Assembly (NCBI GenBank): GCA_910585455.1
Contig: CAJUEL010000029.1
Span: 1-61,681 of the forward strand
Direction: 5' to 3'
DNA: 61,681 nt
From: an uncultured Eisenbergiella sp.
GTDB taxonomy: Bacteria > Bacillota > Clostridia > Lachnospirales > Lachnospiraceae
The notes below the pieces were generated by a model, which did not search any database, was not told the origin of the DNA, and saw nothing but the letters and a program-made list of their open reading frames with translations. A program made the position numbers and the translations under genes. This document shows positions 34,757 through 42,987 of the stretch, piece after piece; the stretch's first letter is position 1; the number at the start of each line of letters is the position of its first letter.

Positions 34757-34850
34757 CTGACAAAAGCATTTTTTATTTCATATAATAAGAGATAAAATGA
34801 GGAGTGCCCGGGGCCTCACGGCACCCGGGCTATTATGAAAAAATTATCTG
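34757..34850 (+). ncRNA. Candidate small RNA: promoter and GC-rich hairpin between two long-hairpin elements
   Basis: CTGACA (34757-34762) and TATAAT (34781-34786) are 18 bases apart. A transcript from about 34793 would contain GCCCGGG (34806-34812) pairing with CCCGGGC (34824-34830), followed by an A/T-rich run. Only 7-13 codon frames exist. No gene follows for more than 600 bases, so the promoter serves either a small RNA or nothing. Confidence 0.4.
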
Positions 34851-35019
34851 TGTTCTGAATGTCTTTGTTTTTGTTGATAAATAAAATATAACATTCAAAT
34901 GTGAATATATTATGAACACCATGTTAATATGGGGTTAATTCGCATAAAAAACAGAATAGGGGATTTGGAAAATAGTACATAATATACAAATACAACATTG
35001 CTTACCAGGTGTCGCAGGA

Positions 35020-35375
35020 TAAGCCTGGGGAAATCAATTTTCAGTTTGAAGCTGGGAGCGCCGGTCCGCCGGGACGGGAAATGCGGGTATGGGAGGGACA
35101 CAAGACATGGTTTTTTCATGGCATGATATCCAAAACGGAGAAATTCCCCCGGTTTCCGGCACATTCCTGTGTCATGGCGCAATACTGTCTGAACGAAGTG
35201 AGTTGATTGCGCCATGACACGTTTTGGAATGGGCTGGGAACCGGGTGGAATTTCCCGGTTTGGATATAGCCGTGAAAAAACCATGTCTTATGTCCCTCCC
35301 ATGCCCGCATTTCCCATCCCGGCGGACCGGCGCTCCCTGTTTCGGATTGAAAACTGATTTCCCTGGGGAAAGTCT
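35020..35375 (-). repeat. Long-hairpin element, copy C
   Basis: The arms begin near AAGCCTGGGGAAATCA and pair over about 150 bases with several short mismatches. The loop, read on the minus strand, is AACTCACTTCGTTC (35191-35204). The right arm carries six extra bases (CGTTTT) before GGAAT, as in copy B. It lies 345 bases from copy B in opposite orientation. Confidence 0.92.
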
Positions 35376-35466
35376 GTTCCGGCTTGTATCAAGGGGCTTT
35401 TGGTGTTACAATAAAAAAACAGGCGCGCCTTTGGCGCTGGCAGGCTGTGAGCAGAGGGAGGATGAG

Positions 35467-36279
35467 ATGGAAGATCTGGAGACGAAGAAGCTCAGGGATT
35501 CTTTAATGGAATACGAAGGATACCTGCGGGAAATGCGGCAGGTGACGCTGAAAAATATGGAAACGCTGGATGTGATCCAGCGTTATACGGATAAGAGCGC
35601 GGCAGGGATGCAGAAGCTGGCGGAGCAGAGCCTGGAAGGGATTCAGCGGGTGACGGCGGAAAGCGCGGGCGGACTGCGGCGCATGATCGAAACGGGAAGC
35701 AGCAACATCAGCCAGAACGCGGATGCCGGTGCAGAGAGCATCAAGCTCGCTGTCGCGGAGGGCGTCAAGCAGATCGGACAGCTGGCGGGAGACGGGGAGA
35801 CAGCCGTCAACCGGCTGGCGCAGGATGCTCTGGAAAGGCTGGATGCGCTGGCCTCCACTGGGGAAGAAAATGTAAAAACCGTGGCGGCGGAGTGCTTAAG
35901 CAGCCTGCGAAGCTATGCGGACGCGAGCATGGAACAGATCACAGCCGCGTATGAAAAGAGTCGGGAAACCGCAGAAATTGTGGAAAAGATCGAAGCGGCG
36001 ATTCTGGAGCACATGGACACGATGAAGGAGCTTTTAAAGCAGTCGGATGATTTCACCCACAAAGAGAATGTCAAGGTGTATCGGAACGTGCAGGCGGTAG
36101 TTGTGGATGAGGTGAAGAAGCAGACAGAGGCCATGGCGGCGCAAAATGAAGATCTGGCGGCGCAGAATGCATTGCTGCAAAAGCAGAATAAGGGGTTGCG
36201 CCCGCTGGTGATTGTGACACTTCTGGCGGCGATTGCCAATATTGCATTGATGGCGGCGCAGATCGCCGGACTGCTGTGA
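35467..36279 (+). CDS. Coiled-coil protein with C-terminal membrane anchor
   Basis: 270 residues. From residue 5 to about 230 the sequence is rich in Ala, Glu and Lys with heptad-like spacing and few prolines, predicting long helices that recall methyl-accepting or phage-tail-like coiled coils, without recognisable signalling motifs. The end, LRPLVIVTLLAAIANIALMAAQIAGLL, is a single membrane segment. AGGGAGG precedes the ATG at 35467; the longer frame upstream is within hairpin copy C. The stop overlaps the next start. Function unknown. Confidence 0.7.
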   Translation: MEDLETKKLRDSLMEYEGYLREMRQVTLKNMETLDVIQRYTDKSAAGMQKLAEQSLEGIQRVTAESAGGLRRMIETGSSNISQNADAGAESIKLAVAEGVKQIGQLAGDGETAVNRLAQDALERLDALASTGEENVKTVAAECLSSLRSYADASMEQITAAYEKSRETAEIVEKIEAAILEHMDTMKELLKQSDDFTHKENVKVYRNVQAVVVDEVKKQTEAMAAQNEDLAAQNALLQKQNKGLRPLVIVTLLAAIANIALMAAQIAGLL

Positions 36280-36878
36280 TGGACAGGCAGGACTGGCGTC
36301 CCGGAAATATGCTGTATCCGGTTCCGGCGGTGCTGGTGTCCGTGGCAGACGGGCAGGGGAAGCCGAACGTGTTTACCGTAGCCTGGACAGGAACCGTGTG
36401 CAGCAATCCGCCCATGGTTTCCATTTCCGTGCGTCCGGAGCGCTATTCTTACCATTGCATCGAAGAAACCGGAGAATTTGTGATCAATCTGACGACCCGG
36501 CAGCTGACGTATGCGGCGGATTATTGCGGGGTGAAAAGCGGCAGGGATGTGGATAAGTTTGCGCAGATGAAGCTGACCGCTCTGCCTGCCAAAAAGGTGC
36601 GTCCGCCCCTGATCGGAGAAAGTCCGGTATGTCTGGAATGCCGTGTGACACAGAAAATTCCGCTGGGCAGCCATACGATGTTTCTGGCGGAGGTGGTATC
36701 TGTGAGCGTGGATGAAAAATATCTGGACAGCCAGAACCGTTTTCATCTGGAATGGGCGGATCCGGTGGTTTATTCCCACGGAACTTATTTTGAGCTGGGC
36801 AAGGCGATCGGCGCCTTCGGCTACAGCGTGGCGAAGAAAAAGACGGCACATCTGAAAAACAACAATAAAAGAAAGTGA
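36279..36878 (+). CDS. Flavin reductase-like (FMN-binding split barrel) protein
   Basis: 199 residues. NMLYPVPAVLVSVADGQGKPNVFTVAWTGTVCSNPPMVSISVRPERYSY is the flavin-binding start of the DIM6/NTAB family, and ETGEFVINLTT and a C-terminal FHLEWADPVVYSHGTYFELGK agree. Such proteins reduce flavin with NAD(P)H or bind FMN for a partner. The ATG shares a base with the previous stop, indicating translational coupling to the coiled-coil gene; why these two belong together is unclear. Confidence 0.85.
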   Translation: MDRQDWRPGNMLYPVPAVLVSVADGQGKPNVFTVAWTGTVCSNPPMVSISVRPERYSYHCIEETGEFVINLTTRQLTYAADYCGVKSGRDVDKFAQMKLTALPAKKVRPPLIGESPVCLECRVTQKIPLGSHTMFLAEVVSVSVDEKYLDSQNRFHLEWADPVVYSHGTYFELGKAIGAFGYSVAKKKTAHLKNNNKRK

Positions 36879-36904
36879 CAATTCAGACCTGTCTGAATCG
36901 TTAC
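36875..36904. repeat. Palindromic repeat, near-complete copy
   Basis: GTGACAATTCAGAC-CT-GTCTGAATCGTTAC. It has the same 2-base centre as the copy at 80-109 and begins on the stop codon of the flavin reductase gene, where it could also act as a transcript-end hairpin. Confidence 0.75.
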
Positions 36905-36959
36905 CCAAAAGAGCGGACCACAAAAACGATGCGCATTTTCAGTAAGGGCAATCTGAGGA

Positions 36960-38537
36960 ATGAGTAAAACGACACGGTATATACAGACGGCAAAATCAAC
37001 CTTTTTTTTGAGCACCGGAGTGATTTGCTTCGCGGCTTTGTTTTTTGTACCCGAATTTCACGGATTTGAGCGGACGGGCGACAATTTTTTCACGGTCAGC
37101 GTCAACGGGACCCAGGTGGGAACCTGTGGAGATGCCAAGCTTGTGGACTCGCTGATTGTGCAGGCGCGCCGGGAGATCGCGAAGCAGAGCGAGGATATGG
37201 TATATATTCCCGTGGAGGTTTCTGTCACGGGGCAGGAGGTGCTGGTCGGGCAGGTTGACAGCAGGCGGCAGCTTTTTTCCAATATAAAAAGCGAGCTGGA
37301 AAAGAGCGTGATGCAGACGCTTAAGCATGCCTATACTGTAAAAATAAACGAATATATGGTCAATCTGGGCAGCAGCCAGGATGTTCTTACGCTGCTTGGG
37401 GAGGCTTTGCGCAAATATGATGCTGCGCAGGAATATGAGGTCAGTCTGATCGTCGATCCGGACCGGGAATTAAATGTGCTCACGACCGCCATACAGAAAA
37501 AGGACGGGGAGACGAAGCAGGAGCACACCGCGGGACAGGGCGCCGGACTGGACTCTTTTTTTGACGAATTGTTTGCGGAAGTGGAGCCGGATGTGGAAAA
37601 GAGCGGATTTACGAATCTGGACTACGGTCTGGTGGATATTTCCTTCGGCGATACGGTGGAGATCGTGGATGCCTATCTGATGGAAAATGAGATTTCTCCT
37701 CTGGAGACCGCGATCGCCGAAGTGACGGCGGAGCAGGAAAAAGAACAGATCTATGAGGTGCAGTCCGGGGACACCCTCTCTGAGATCGCGGAGGATAACG
37801 GACTTTTGCTCGAGGACCTGGTGGCGATCAATCCGACGCTGGAGAGTGAAAATTCCATGATCCGGGTGGGGGATGAGCTGATCATCACCGTGCCGGAGCC
37901 GCAGCTGTCCGTGGTGCATCAGGAGCGGGTTTATTCGGAAGGCAGCTATGAGGCGGATACGGTTTATATTGACAATGACAGCTGGTATACCACGAAGTCC
38001 GAGGTGCGCCAGCAGCCCTCCGCAGGTTTCAGAAAAGCGGCGGCAGTCATCACATACCGCAATGACGCAGAGCTTTCCGCAGAGATCGTAAAAGAAGAGG
38101 TGGTGGCGGAGGCGGTTCCCAAGATCGTGGAGCGGGGAACGAAGATTCCGCCCACCTATATCAAGCCGATTTCCGGCGGACGCCTTTCTTCCGGATTTGG
38201 CGGCAGAAAAGCGCCTACCAAGGGGGCGTCAACCAACCATAAGGGTATCGACTGGGCAACGCCTGTGGGAACCTCCGTGGTGGCGTCCTGCGGCGGAACG
38301 GTAACAAAAGCAGGCTGGGGAAGCGGCTACGGGTATGTGGTTTATATCCGGCATGAGGACGGAAGGGAGACCCGGTATGGACATTTGAGCAAGGTGCTGG
38401 TGTCTGCCGGGCAGAAGGTGAAGCAGGGACAGAAGATTGCGCTCAGCGGCAATACGGGGCGGAGCACGGGTCCGCACCTTCACTTTGAAATGCGCATCAA
38501 CGGCGCGGCGGTGAATCCGCTCAACTACTTGAATTAA
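36960..38537 (+). CDS. Secreted or anchored M23 peptidase with LysM domain
   Basis: 525 residues. One N-terminal hydrophobic segment (about 14-31) serves as signal or anchor. A mixed region follows, then a LysM peptidoglycan-binding domain (YEVQSGDTLSEIAEDNGLLLEDLVAIN, about residue 260), a G5-like strand region, and a C-terminal M23 endopeptidase. The zinc ligands are visible in NHKGIDWATP (H, D) and GPHLHFEM (HxH). It should cut peptidoglycan cross-links outside the membrane. The ribosome site is a modest TGAGG close to the ATG. A single gene. Confidence 0.92.
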   Translation: MSKTTRYIQTAKSTFFLSTGVICFAALFFVPEFHGFERTGDNFFTVSVNGTQVGTCGDAKLVDSLIVQARREIAKQSEDMVYIPVEVSVTGQEVLVGQVDSRRQLFSNIKSELEKSVMQTLKHAYTVKINEYMVNLGSSQDVLTLLGEALRKYDAAQEYEVSLIVDPDRELNVLTTAIQKKDGETKQEHTAGQGAGLDSFFDELFAEVEPDVEKSGFTNLDYGLVDISFGDTVEIVDAYLMENEISPLETAIAEVTAEQEKEQIYEVQSGDTLSEIAEDNGLLLEDLVAINPTLESENSMIRVGDELIITVPEPQLSVVHQERVYSEGSYEADTVYIDNDSWYTTKSEVRQQPSAGFRKAAAVITYRNDAELSAEIVKEEVVAEAVPKIVERGTKIPPTYIKPISGGRLSSGFGGRKAPTKGASTNHKGIDWATPVGTSVVASCGGTVTKAGWGSGYGYVVYIRHEDGRETRYGHLSKVLVSAGQKVKQGQKIALSGNTGRSTGPHLHFEMRINGAAVNPLNYLN

Positions 38538-38569
38538 GCAGTTGGGCGGCGGTGAACGAATGTTTCGTA

Positions 38570-38675
38570 TTTACAAATAGGATGGAATGTGTTATAACGC
38601 TAAAAGGTGACAGGGGGATGCGGCAATCCGTTAATCCGGCAGAACAGGCTGGTGCCTGTGAAGTGTCATTTTTTC
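38570..38675 (+). ncRNA. Candidate small structured RNA between the M23 gene and murA
   Basis: TTTACA (38570-38575) and TATAAC (38593-38598) are 17 bases apart. The predicted transcript from about 38605 folds with TGACA (38608-38612) pairing TGTCA (38664-38668), an inner GGAT/ATCC arm and ACAGGC-TGGT-GCCTGT (38644-38659), and ends in six T (38669-38674). That is a compact junction plus terminator of about 70 bases. It does not match a riboswitch I know. Confidence 0.5.
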
Positions 38676-38860
38676 ATGAATAATATCTTGCAGCTTGCAG
38701 ATAATGAATAGAGGTAACTGTTGGCAGTATAATAGTTACATAAACGATAACAGCCCAAAAGGGATTTGGGGCTTTGGAAGATGGATATTGCGGACGGCTG
38801 TTGGCGGTATGTGATATGGCATGCGCAATGGCTAAAGCCGCAGTATGTTGAGGGATAGAT
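38676..38860. other. Leader region of murA
   Basis: No gene. A TATAAT at about 38730, without a good -35, is the only promoter-like element. The rest is unremarkable, with several GGC/GCC short inverted pieces. Confidence 0.35.
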
Positions 38861-40153
38861 ATGGAACAATATGCGATTAGCGGTGGAAATCCGTTGGTTG
38901 GAGAGGTGGAGATAGGCGGCGCGAAGAATGCGGCGCTTCCGATTTTGGCGGCTTCTTTGATGACGGATGAAACTGTTTTGATAGAAAATATGCCGGATGT
39001 GAGGGATACCAACATCCTGCTTGGAGCCATGGAGGGCATTGGCGCACATGTGGAACGGATCGACAGGCATACGGTGAAAATGAACGCGGCGCTGGTTCAT
39101 GATTTGTACATGGACGGCGATTCTCTGCGCAAAATCCGGGCATCCTATTATTTTCTGGGCGCGCTTTTGGGACGGTTTAAAAAGGCGACGGTGGTGTTGC
39201 CTGGCGGCTGTGATATCGGATGCCGTGCGATTGATCAGCATATCAAGGGGTTTAAGGCGCTGGGCGCGTCTGTGCAGATTTCTCACGGCATGATCACTGC
39301 CAGTGCGGAGCGCCTTGTGGGAAGTCATATTTATCTGGATATTGCCAGCGTGGGCGCGACCATCAATATTTTGATGGCGGCGGCTCTTGCGGAGGGCAGG
39401 ACGATTCTGGAAAACGCGGCGAAGGAGCCCCATGTGGTGGATCTCGCCAATTTCTTAAACAGCATGGGCGCCGATATCAAGGGAGCGGGCACGGACGTGA
39501 TCCGCATCCGGGGCGTGGAAAAGCTGCACAGGACGGAGTATACGATCATTCCGGACCAGATCGAGGCGGGCACCTTTTTGTTTGCCGCTGCGGCGACCCG
39601 GGGGGATGTGACGGTAAAAAATGTGATTCCCAAGCACTTGGAATCCATCAGCGCCAAGCTGGTGGAAATCGGCTGTCAGGTATGGGAATCCGATGATGCG
39701 GTGCGCGTCGCCGCGTCAGGAGAGCTTGGACATACCTATGTCAAAACGCTCGCTTATCCGGGTTTTCCTACGGACATGCAGCCGCAGATTGTGGTGATGC
39801 TGGGACTTTCCGGCGGAACCAGTATCGTGACGGAGAGTATTTTTGAAAACCGGTTCCGTTATGTGGAGGAGCTCATCCGCATGGGGGCGAATATTAAGGT
39901 GGAGGGAAATACCGCCATCATCGACGGCGTATCCCGTTATACGGGAGCGAGCATCAACGCGCCCGATCTGCGTGCGGGAGCGGCACTTGTCATCGCGGCG
40001 CTGGCGGCGGAAGGCTCCTCCGTTGTGGACGATATCCGCTACATCGAGCGGGGCTATGAGGATTTTCATTTAAAGCTGCAAAAGCTGGGCGCGAAAATCG
40101 AAAAGGTCCAGTCCGAGCGGGAGCTTCGGAAATTTGCCCTGAAAACCGGCTAA
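38861..40153 (+). CDS. murA: UDP-N-acetylglucosamine 1-carboxyvinyltransferase
   Basis: 430 residues, normal for the enzyme that starts peptidoglycan synthesis by adding enolpyruvate from PEP to UDP-GlcNAc. K22-N23 in GAKNAALPILAAS bind substrate. C117 in LPGGCDIGCRAIDQHIKG is the active-site cysteine alkylated by fosfomycin, so the enzyme should be sensitive. Clostridia often have two copies; this may be either. The ATG follows a weak GAGGG site. Confidence 0.95.
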   Translation: MEQYAISGGNPLVGEVEIGGAKNAALPILAASLMTDETVLIENMPDVRDTNILLGAMEGIGAHVERIDRHTVKMNAALVHDLYMDGDSLRKIRASYYFLGALLGRFKKATVVLPGGCDIGCRAIDQHIKGFKALGASVQISHGMITASAERLVGSHIYLDIASVGATINILMAAALAEGRTILENAAKEPHVVDLANFLNSMGADIKGAGTDVIRIRGVEKLHRTEYTIIPDQIEAGTFLFAAAATRGDVTVKNVIPKHLESISAKLVEIGCQVWESDDAVRVAASGELGHTYVKTLAYPGFPTDMQPQIVVMLGLSGGTSIVTESIFENRFRYVEELIRMGANIKVEGNTAIIDGVSRYTGASINAPDLRAGAALVIAALAAEGSSVVDDIRYIERGYEDFHLKLQKLGAKIEKVQSERELRKFALKTG

Positions 40154-40160
40154 ATGGGGC

Positions 40161-40189
40161 TTGACAGGGCAGCGGTTTTGTTGTATGGT
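40161..40189 (+). promoter_or_regulatory. metK promoter
   Basis: A perfect TTGACA (40161-40166), a 17-base spacer and TATGGT (40184-40189), starting the transcript just before the riboswitch. Confidence 0.85.
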
Positions 40190-40226
40190 ATATGCGTAAC
40201 AGATAAGAAAATTCAATATTGTTTCT

Positions 40227-40376
40227 CTCTTATTCAGAGTGGTGGAGATACATAGGATCTGTGAAGCCACGGCAACCCCTTATGGAAGGTGCCTCCCTGA
40301 GCGAGCTAATCGAACAATAAGAGGATTTGATTATCGAGATATCGGTCCGCTTATGATGAGCGGATCATTTTTTTTA
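40227..40376 (+). promoter_or_regulatory. SAM-I (S-box) riboswitch with terminator
   Basis: P1 is CTCTTATT (40227-40234) with AATAAGAG (40316-40323). Inside are the family signatures CAGAGTGGTGGAGA, GGATCTGTGAAGCCACGGCAACC and GGTGCC. The expression platform is a TCCGCT/AGCGGA hairpin followed by eight T (about 40342-40376), 15 bases before metK. High SAM should cause termination. Confidence 0.95.
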
Positions 40377-40391
40377 TCAAAGGAGAAGAGT

Positions 40392-41579
40392 ATGGAAAAA
40401 CGTTTATTCACATCCGAGTCCGTGACGGAAGGCCATCCGGACAAAATGTGCGACGCGATCTCTGATGCGATCCTGGACGCCCTGATGGAGCAGGATCCTA
40501 TGAGCCGCGTTGCCTGCGAGAGCGCAAGCTGCACCGGCTTTGTGCTGGTGACCGGTGAAATTACCACCAACGCCTATGTGGACATTCCGAAGATCGTCCG
40601 CAATACGGTCAAGGAGATCGGCTATGATAAGTCTGAATACGGCTTTGACGGCAATACCTGTGCCGTGATGGTTTCCATCGACGAGCAGTCCTCCGATATC
40701 GCCATGGGCGTTGACAAGGCGCTGGAGGCCAAAGAAAATAAAATGTCCGATCAGGAAATCGAGGCGATCGGCGCCGGAGACCAGGGCATGATGTTCGGCT
40801 ATGCGACGAATGAAACCCCGGAGTTAATGCCCTATCCGATTTCCCTGGCGCACAAGCTGGCACAGCAGCTGACCAAAGTGCGCAAGGACGGCACGCTCAC
40901 CTATTTGCGGCCCGACGGCAAGAGCCAGGTTTCCGTGGAATATGATGAGAACGATAAGCCGGTCCGCTTAGAGGCGGTGGTGCTTTCCACACAGCACGAT
41001 CCTGACGTGACGCAGGAGCAGATCCATGAGGACATCAAAAAGTATGTATTTGACCCGATCCTTCCGAAGGAGCTGATCGATGAGAATACTAAATTTTTCA
41101 TCAATCCCACGGGACGTTTCGTAATCGGCGGTCCTCACGGCGATGCGGGCCTGACCGGCCGTAAGATCATCGTGGACACCTACGGCGGCTATGCGCGTCA
41201 TGGCGGCGGCGCTTTCTCCGGTAAGGACTGCACCAAGGTGGACAGAAGCGCGGCCTACGCGGCGCGTTATGTGGCGAAGAATATCGTCGCGGCGGGCATC
41301 GCCGATAAATGTGAGATTCAGCTTTCCTACGCGATCGGCGTGGCACAGCCCACTTCCATCATGGTGGATACCTTCGGCACCGGGAAGCTGTCCGATGAAA
41401 AGCTGGTGAGCATCATCCGCGAAAACTTTGATCTGCGCCCGGCGGGCATTATCAAGATGCTTGATCTGCGCCGTCCGATCTATAAGCAGACAGCCGCTTA
41501 TGGACATTTTGGCAGGGATGATCTGAATCTGCCCTGGGAAAAGACGGACAAGGTGGATGTCTTGAAGAAATATCTGTAG
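40392..41579 (+). CDS. metK: S-adenosylmethionine synthetase
   Basis: 395 residues. FTSESVTEGHPDKMCDAISDAILDA, GAGDQGMMFGYA and GGAFSGKDCTKVDRSAAYAARYVAKN are diagnostic. It makes SAM from methionine and ATP. The ATG at 40392 follows AAAGGAGAAG; the longer frame would pass through the riboswitch. Single gene, closed by a terminator at 41634. Confidence 0.98.
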   Translation: MEKRLFTSESVTEGHPDKMCDAISDAILDALMEQDPMSRVACESASCTGFVLVTGEITTNAYVDIPKIVRNTVKEIGYDKSEYGFDGNTCAVMVSIDEQSSDIAMGVDKALEAKENKMSDQEIEAIGAGDQGMMFGYATNETPELMPYPISLAHKLAQQLTKVRKDGTLTYLRPDGKSQVSVEYDENDKPVRLEAVVLSTQHDPDVTQEQIHEDIKKYVFDPILPKELIDENTKFFINPTGRFVIGGPHGDAGLTGRKIIVDTYGGYARHGGGAFSGKDCTKVDRSAAYAARYVAKNIVAAGIADKCEIQLSYAIGVAQPTSIMVDTFGTGKLSDEKLVSIIRENFDLRPAGIIKMLDLRRPIYKQTAAYGHFGRDDLNLPWEKTDKVDVLKKYL

Positions 41580-41591
41580 GAGAGCGGCGGG

Positions 41592-41612
41592 GCAGAATTG
41601 TCTGAACCGTTA
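41592..41612. repeat. Palindromic repeat half-copy after metK
   Basis: CAGAATTGTCTGAACCGTTAC, the right half of the dispersed palindrome family, lies between the metK stop and its terminator. Confidence 0.6.
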
Positions 41613-41633
41613 CGCAGGAGAAAAGAGCATTCT

Positions 41634-41676
41634 GGTTCTGGACCGGGCGTCAGTGCGCGGTCCGGAACCGTTTTTT
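41634..41676 (+). terminator. Terminator after metK
   Basis: GGTTCTGGACCG pairs with CGGTCCGGAACC (one T-G wobble), followed by G and six T. Confidence 0.88.
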
Positions 41677-41790
41677 ATACGATAGGAAATTTTGCTTCCT
41701 GACGTACAAAAAAGGCGTTACTGCATACGCGCGTGCGGGGAAGAGGCTGCCTGTCGGCACGCGCACATTTTTTTCAGAAAGGAAAGAAAA

Positions 41791-42603
41791 ATGGATTTTG
41801 AAGAGCTGCAAAAGATACAAAACGATGCGGAGCTGGTCAATGTCGTGTACAATTATTTCGACGAGGCATCCAGATTAAGCGGCAGCAATGCCGCGAAAGT
41901 TGAGTTTGTGACCACTGTAACATATATTGAAAAATATTTGAAACAGGGCATGAGGATTCTTGATATCGGAGCCGGCGCCGGGGCGTATAGTCTGTATTTT
42001 GCCAACCAGGGCTACCAGGTCAGCGCGGTTGAGCTTGCGGATAAGAACGTTTCGGAATTCCGCAAAAAAATCACGGATGGCATTCCCGTTGATTTAAGGC
42101 AGGGAAATGCGCTGGATTTATCGGATTTTGCGGATGAAGCCTTTGACATTGTGCTGCTGCTGGGACCGCTTTACCATTTGCATGACCGTGCGGACAGGGA
42201 TACCGCGATCCGGGAAGCGAAAAGAGTGCTGAAAAAGGATGGCGTGCTGTTTGTCGCCTTTATTAATAATGATATGATTCCCTATACGGAATGGGGATAT
42301 AATCCGGATTATCTTCTGTCCGGTCCATACGATAAGGAAACCTTTCGGGCGGTGGACTTTCCGTTTGTATTTTTTGACCTGAACCAGTGCCGTGAAATGC
42401 TCGCCAGCAATGGGCTCACTGTGATTCACGAGATCGCGGCGGACGGCATGAGCGAGCTGTTGCAGGACAGAGTCAATAAGCTCGATGAAAAGGGATACGC
42501 GCAATATTTGAAAATGCATTTCCACTATTGTGAAAGGCCGGAGCATTTGGGGAAGACGAATCATTTTCTCTTTGTGGCAAAAAAAGAAAAAATTAATGCA
42601 TAA
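41791..42603 (+). CDS. Class I SAM-dependent methyltransferase
   Basis: 270 residues. Motif I is GMRILDIGAGAGAYSLYFANQGYQVSAVELADKNV; DLRQGNALDLSDFADEAFDIVLLLGPLYHL holds motifs II-IV. A C-terminal HFHYCERPEHLGKTNHFLFVAKK follows. The acceptor is unknown. The ATG follows AGAAAGGAAAG; an upstream in-frame start lies beyond the ribosome site. It is a single gene, probably from its own promoter. Confidence 0.9.
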   Translation: MDFEELQKIQNDAELVNVVYNYFDEASRLSGSNAAKVEFVTTVTYIEKYLKQGMRILDIGAGAGAYSLYFANQGYQVSAVELADKNVSEFRKKITDGIPVDLRQGNALDLSDFADEAFDIVLLLGPLYHLHDRADRDTAIREAKRVLKKDGVLFVAFINNDMIPYTEWGYNPDYLLSGPYDKETFRAVDFPFVFFDLNQCREMLASNGLTVIHEIAADGMSELLQDRVNKLDEKGYAQYLKMHFHYCERPEHLGKTNHFLFVAKKEKINA

Positions 42604-42607
42604 TACA

Positions 42608-42635
42608 TTGATTTTTTTAGTCGTTCGGTTATAAT
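42608..42635 (+). promoter_or_regulatory. Promoter reading into a degraded region
   Basis: TTGATT (42608-42613), a 16-base spacer and a consensus TATAAT (42630-42635) lie right after the methyltransferase stop. What follows is only gene remnants: a short frame ending at about 42785 (LAHTFIEVLSQAESSKYKPVQ..., which I do not recognise) and the truncated gene at 42788. Confidence 0.6.
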
Positions 42636-42787
42636 AAAAGTACGCAGAGATAAACAGCTTGCCCATACATTTATAGAGGTTTTAAGCCAGGCGGAGAGCA
42701 GCAAATACAAGCCCGTGCAGATGACGCGGGAATGTATAGAACTTACGGGAGATAAGATCAAAGAATTCTTTGGTAAAAACAAATGAT

Positions 42788-42934
42788 ATGGAACAGAGGT
42801 TTGTTAAGACACATTTTGTAGAGATGAATTTGAGCGATATGCTTGAACAATCAGGAGAGGATGCGACAAAGTCTATCCTCTCCTCTTTTTCATGTCCGAC
42901 GAATCAAGACATTGAGGACTTTATTAAGCATTAG
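42788..42934 (+). pseudogene. N-terminal fragment of a GNAT-like acetyltransferase
   Basis: 48 residues (MEQRFVKTHFVEMNLSDMLEQSGEDATKSILSSF...). It resembles the first 50 residues of acetyltransferases of 150-200 residues, with a stop shortly after DIEDFIKH. No continuation appears in another frame before the next gene. Within it GGAGAGGAT pairs with ATCCTCTCC ahead of a T-rich run, so it may also work as a terminator. Probably decayed. Confidence 0.45.
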
Positions 42935-42987
42935 GATATGGTTATGAGCGGTAACGATAATTTTTTTCGGAAAAGAGTGTGGAACGA

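Noticed and set aside
34081..35310. Several open frames over the two hairpin elements B and C
   Set aside because: Same cause as above: frames in one arm recur in the other, and arm mismatches break them.
35224..35466. Long N-terminal extension of the coiled-coil protein
   Set aside because: The extension lies inside hairpin copy C. The ATG at 35467 has a good ribosome site.
40239..40391. Longer start for metK
   Set aside because: The sequence is a SAM-I riboswitch and terminator, so it is not translated.
42836..42900. Terminator-like GGAGAGGAT/ATCCTCTCC hairpin inside the GNAT fragment
   Set aside because: The same bases encode what looks like a conserved part of the protein family (SGEDATKSILSSF), so it is not listed as a separate terminator.
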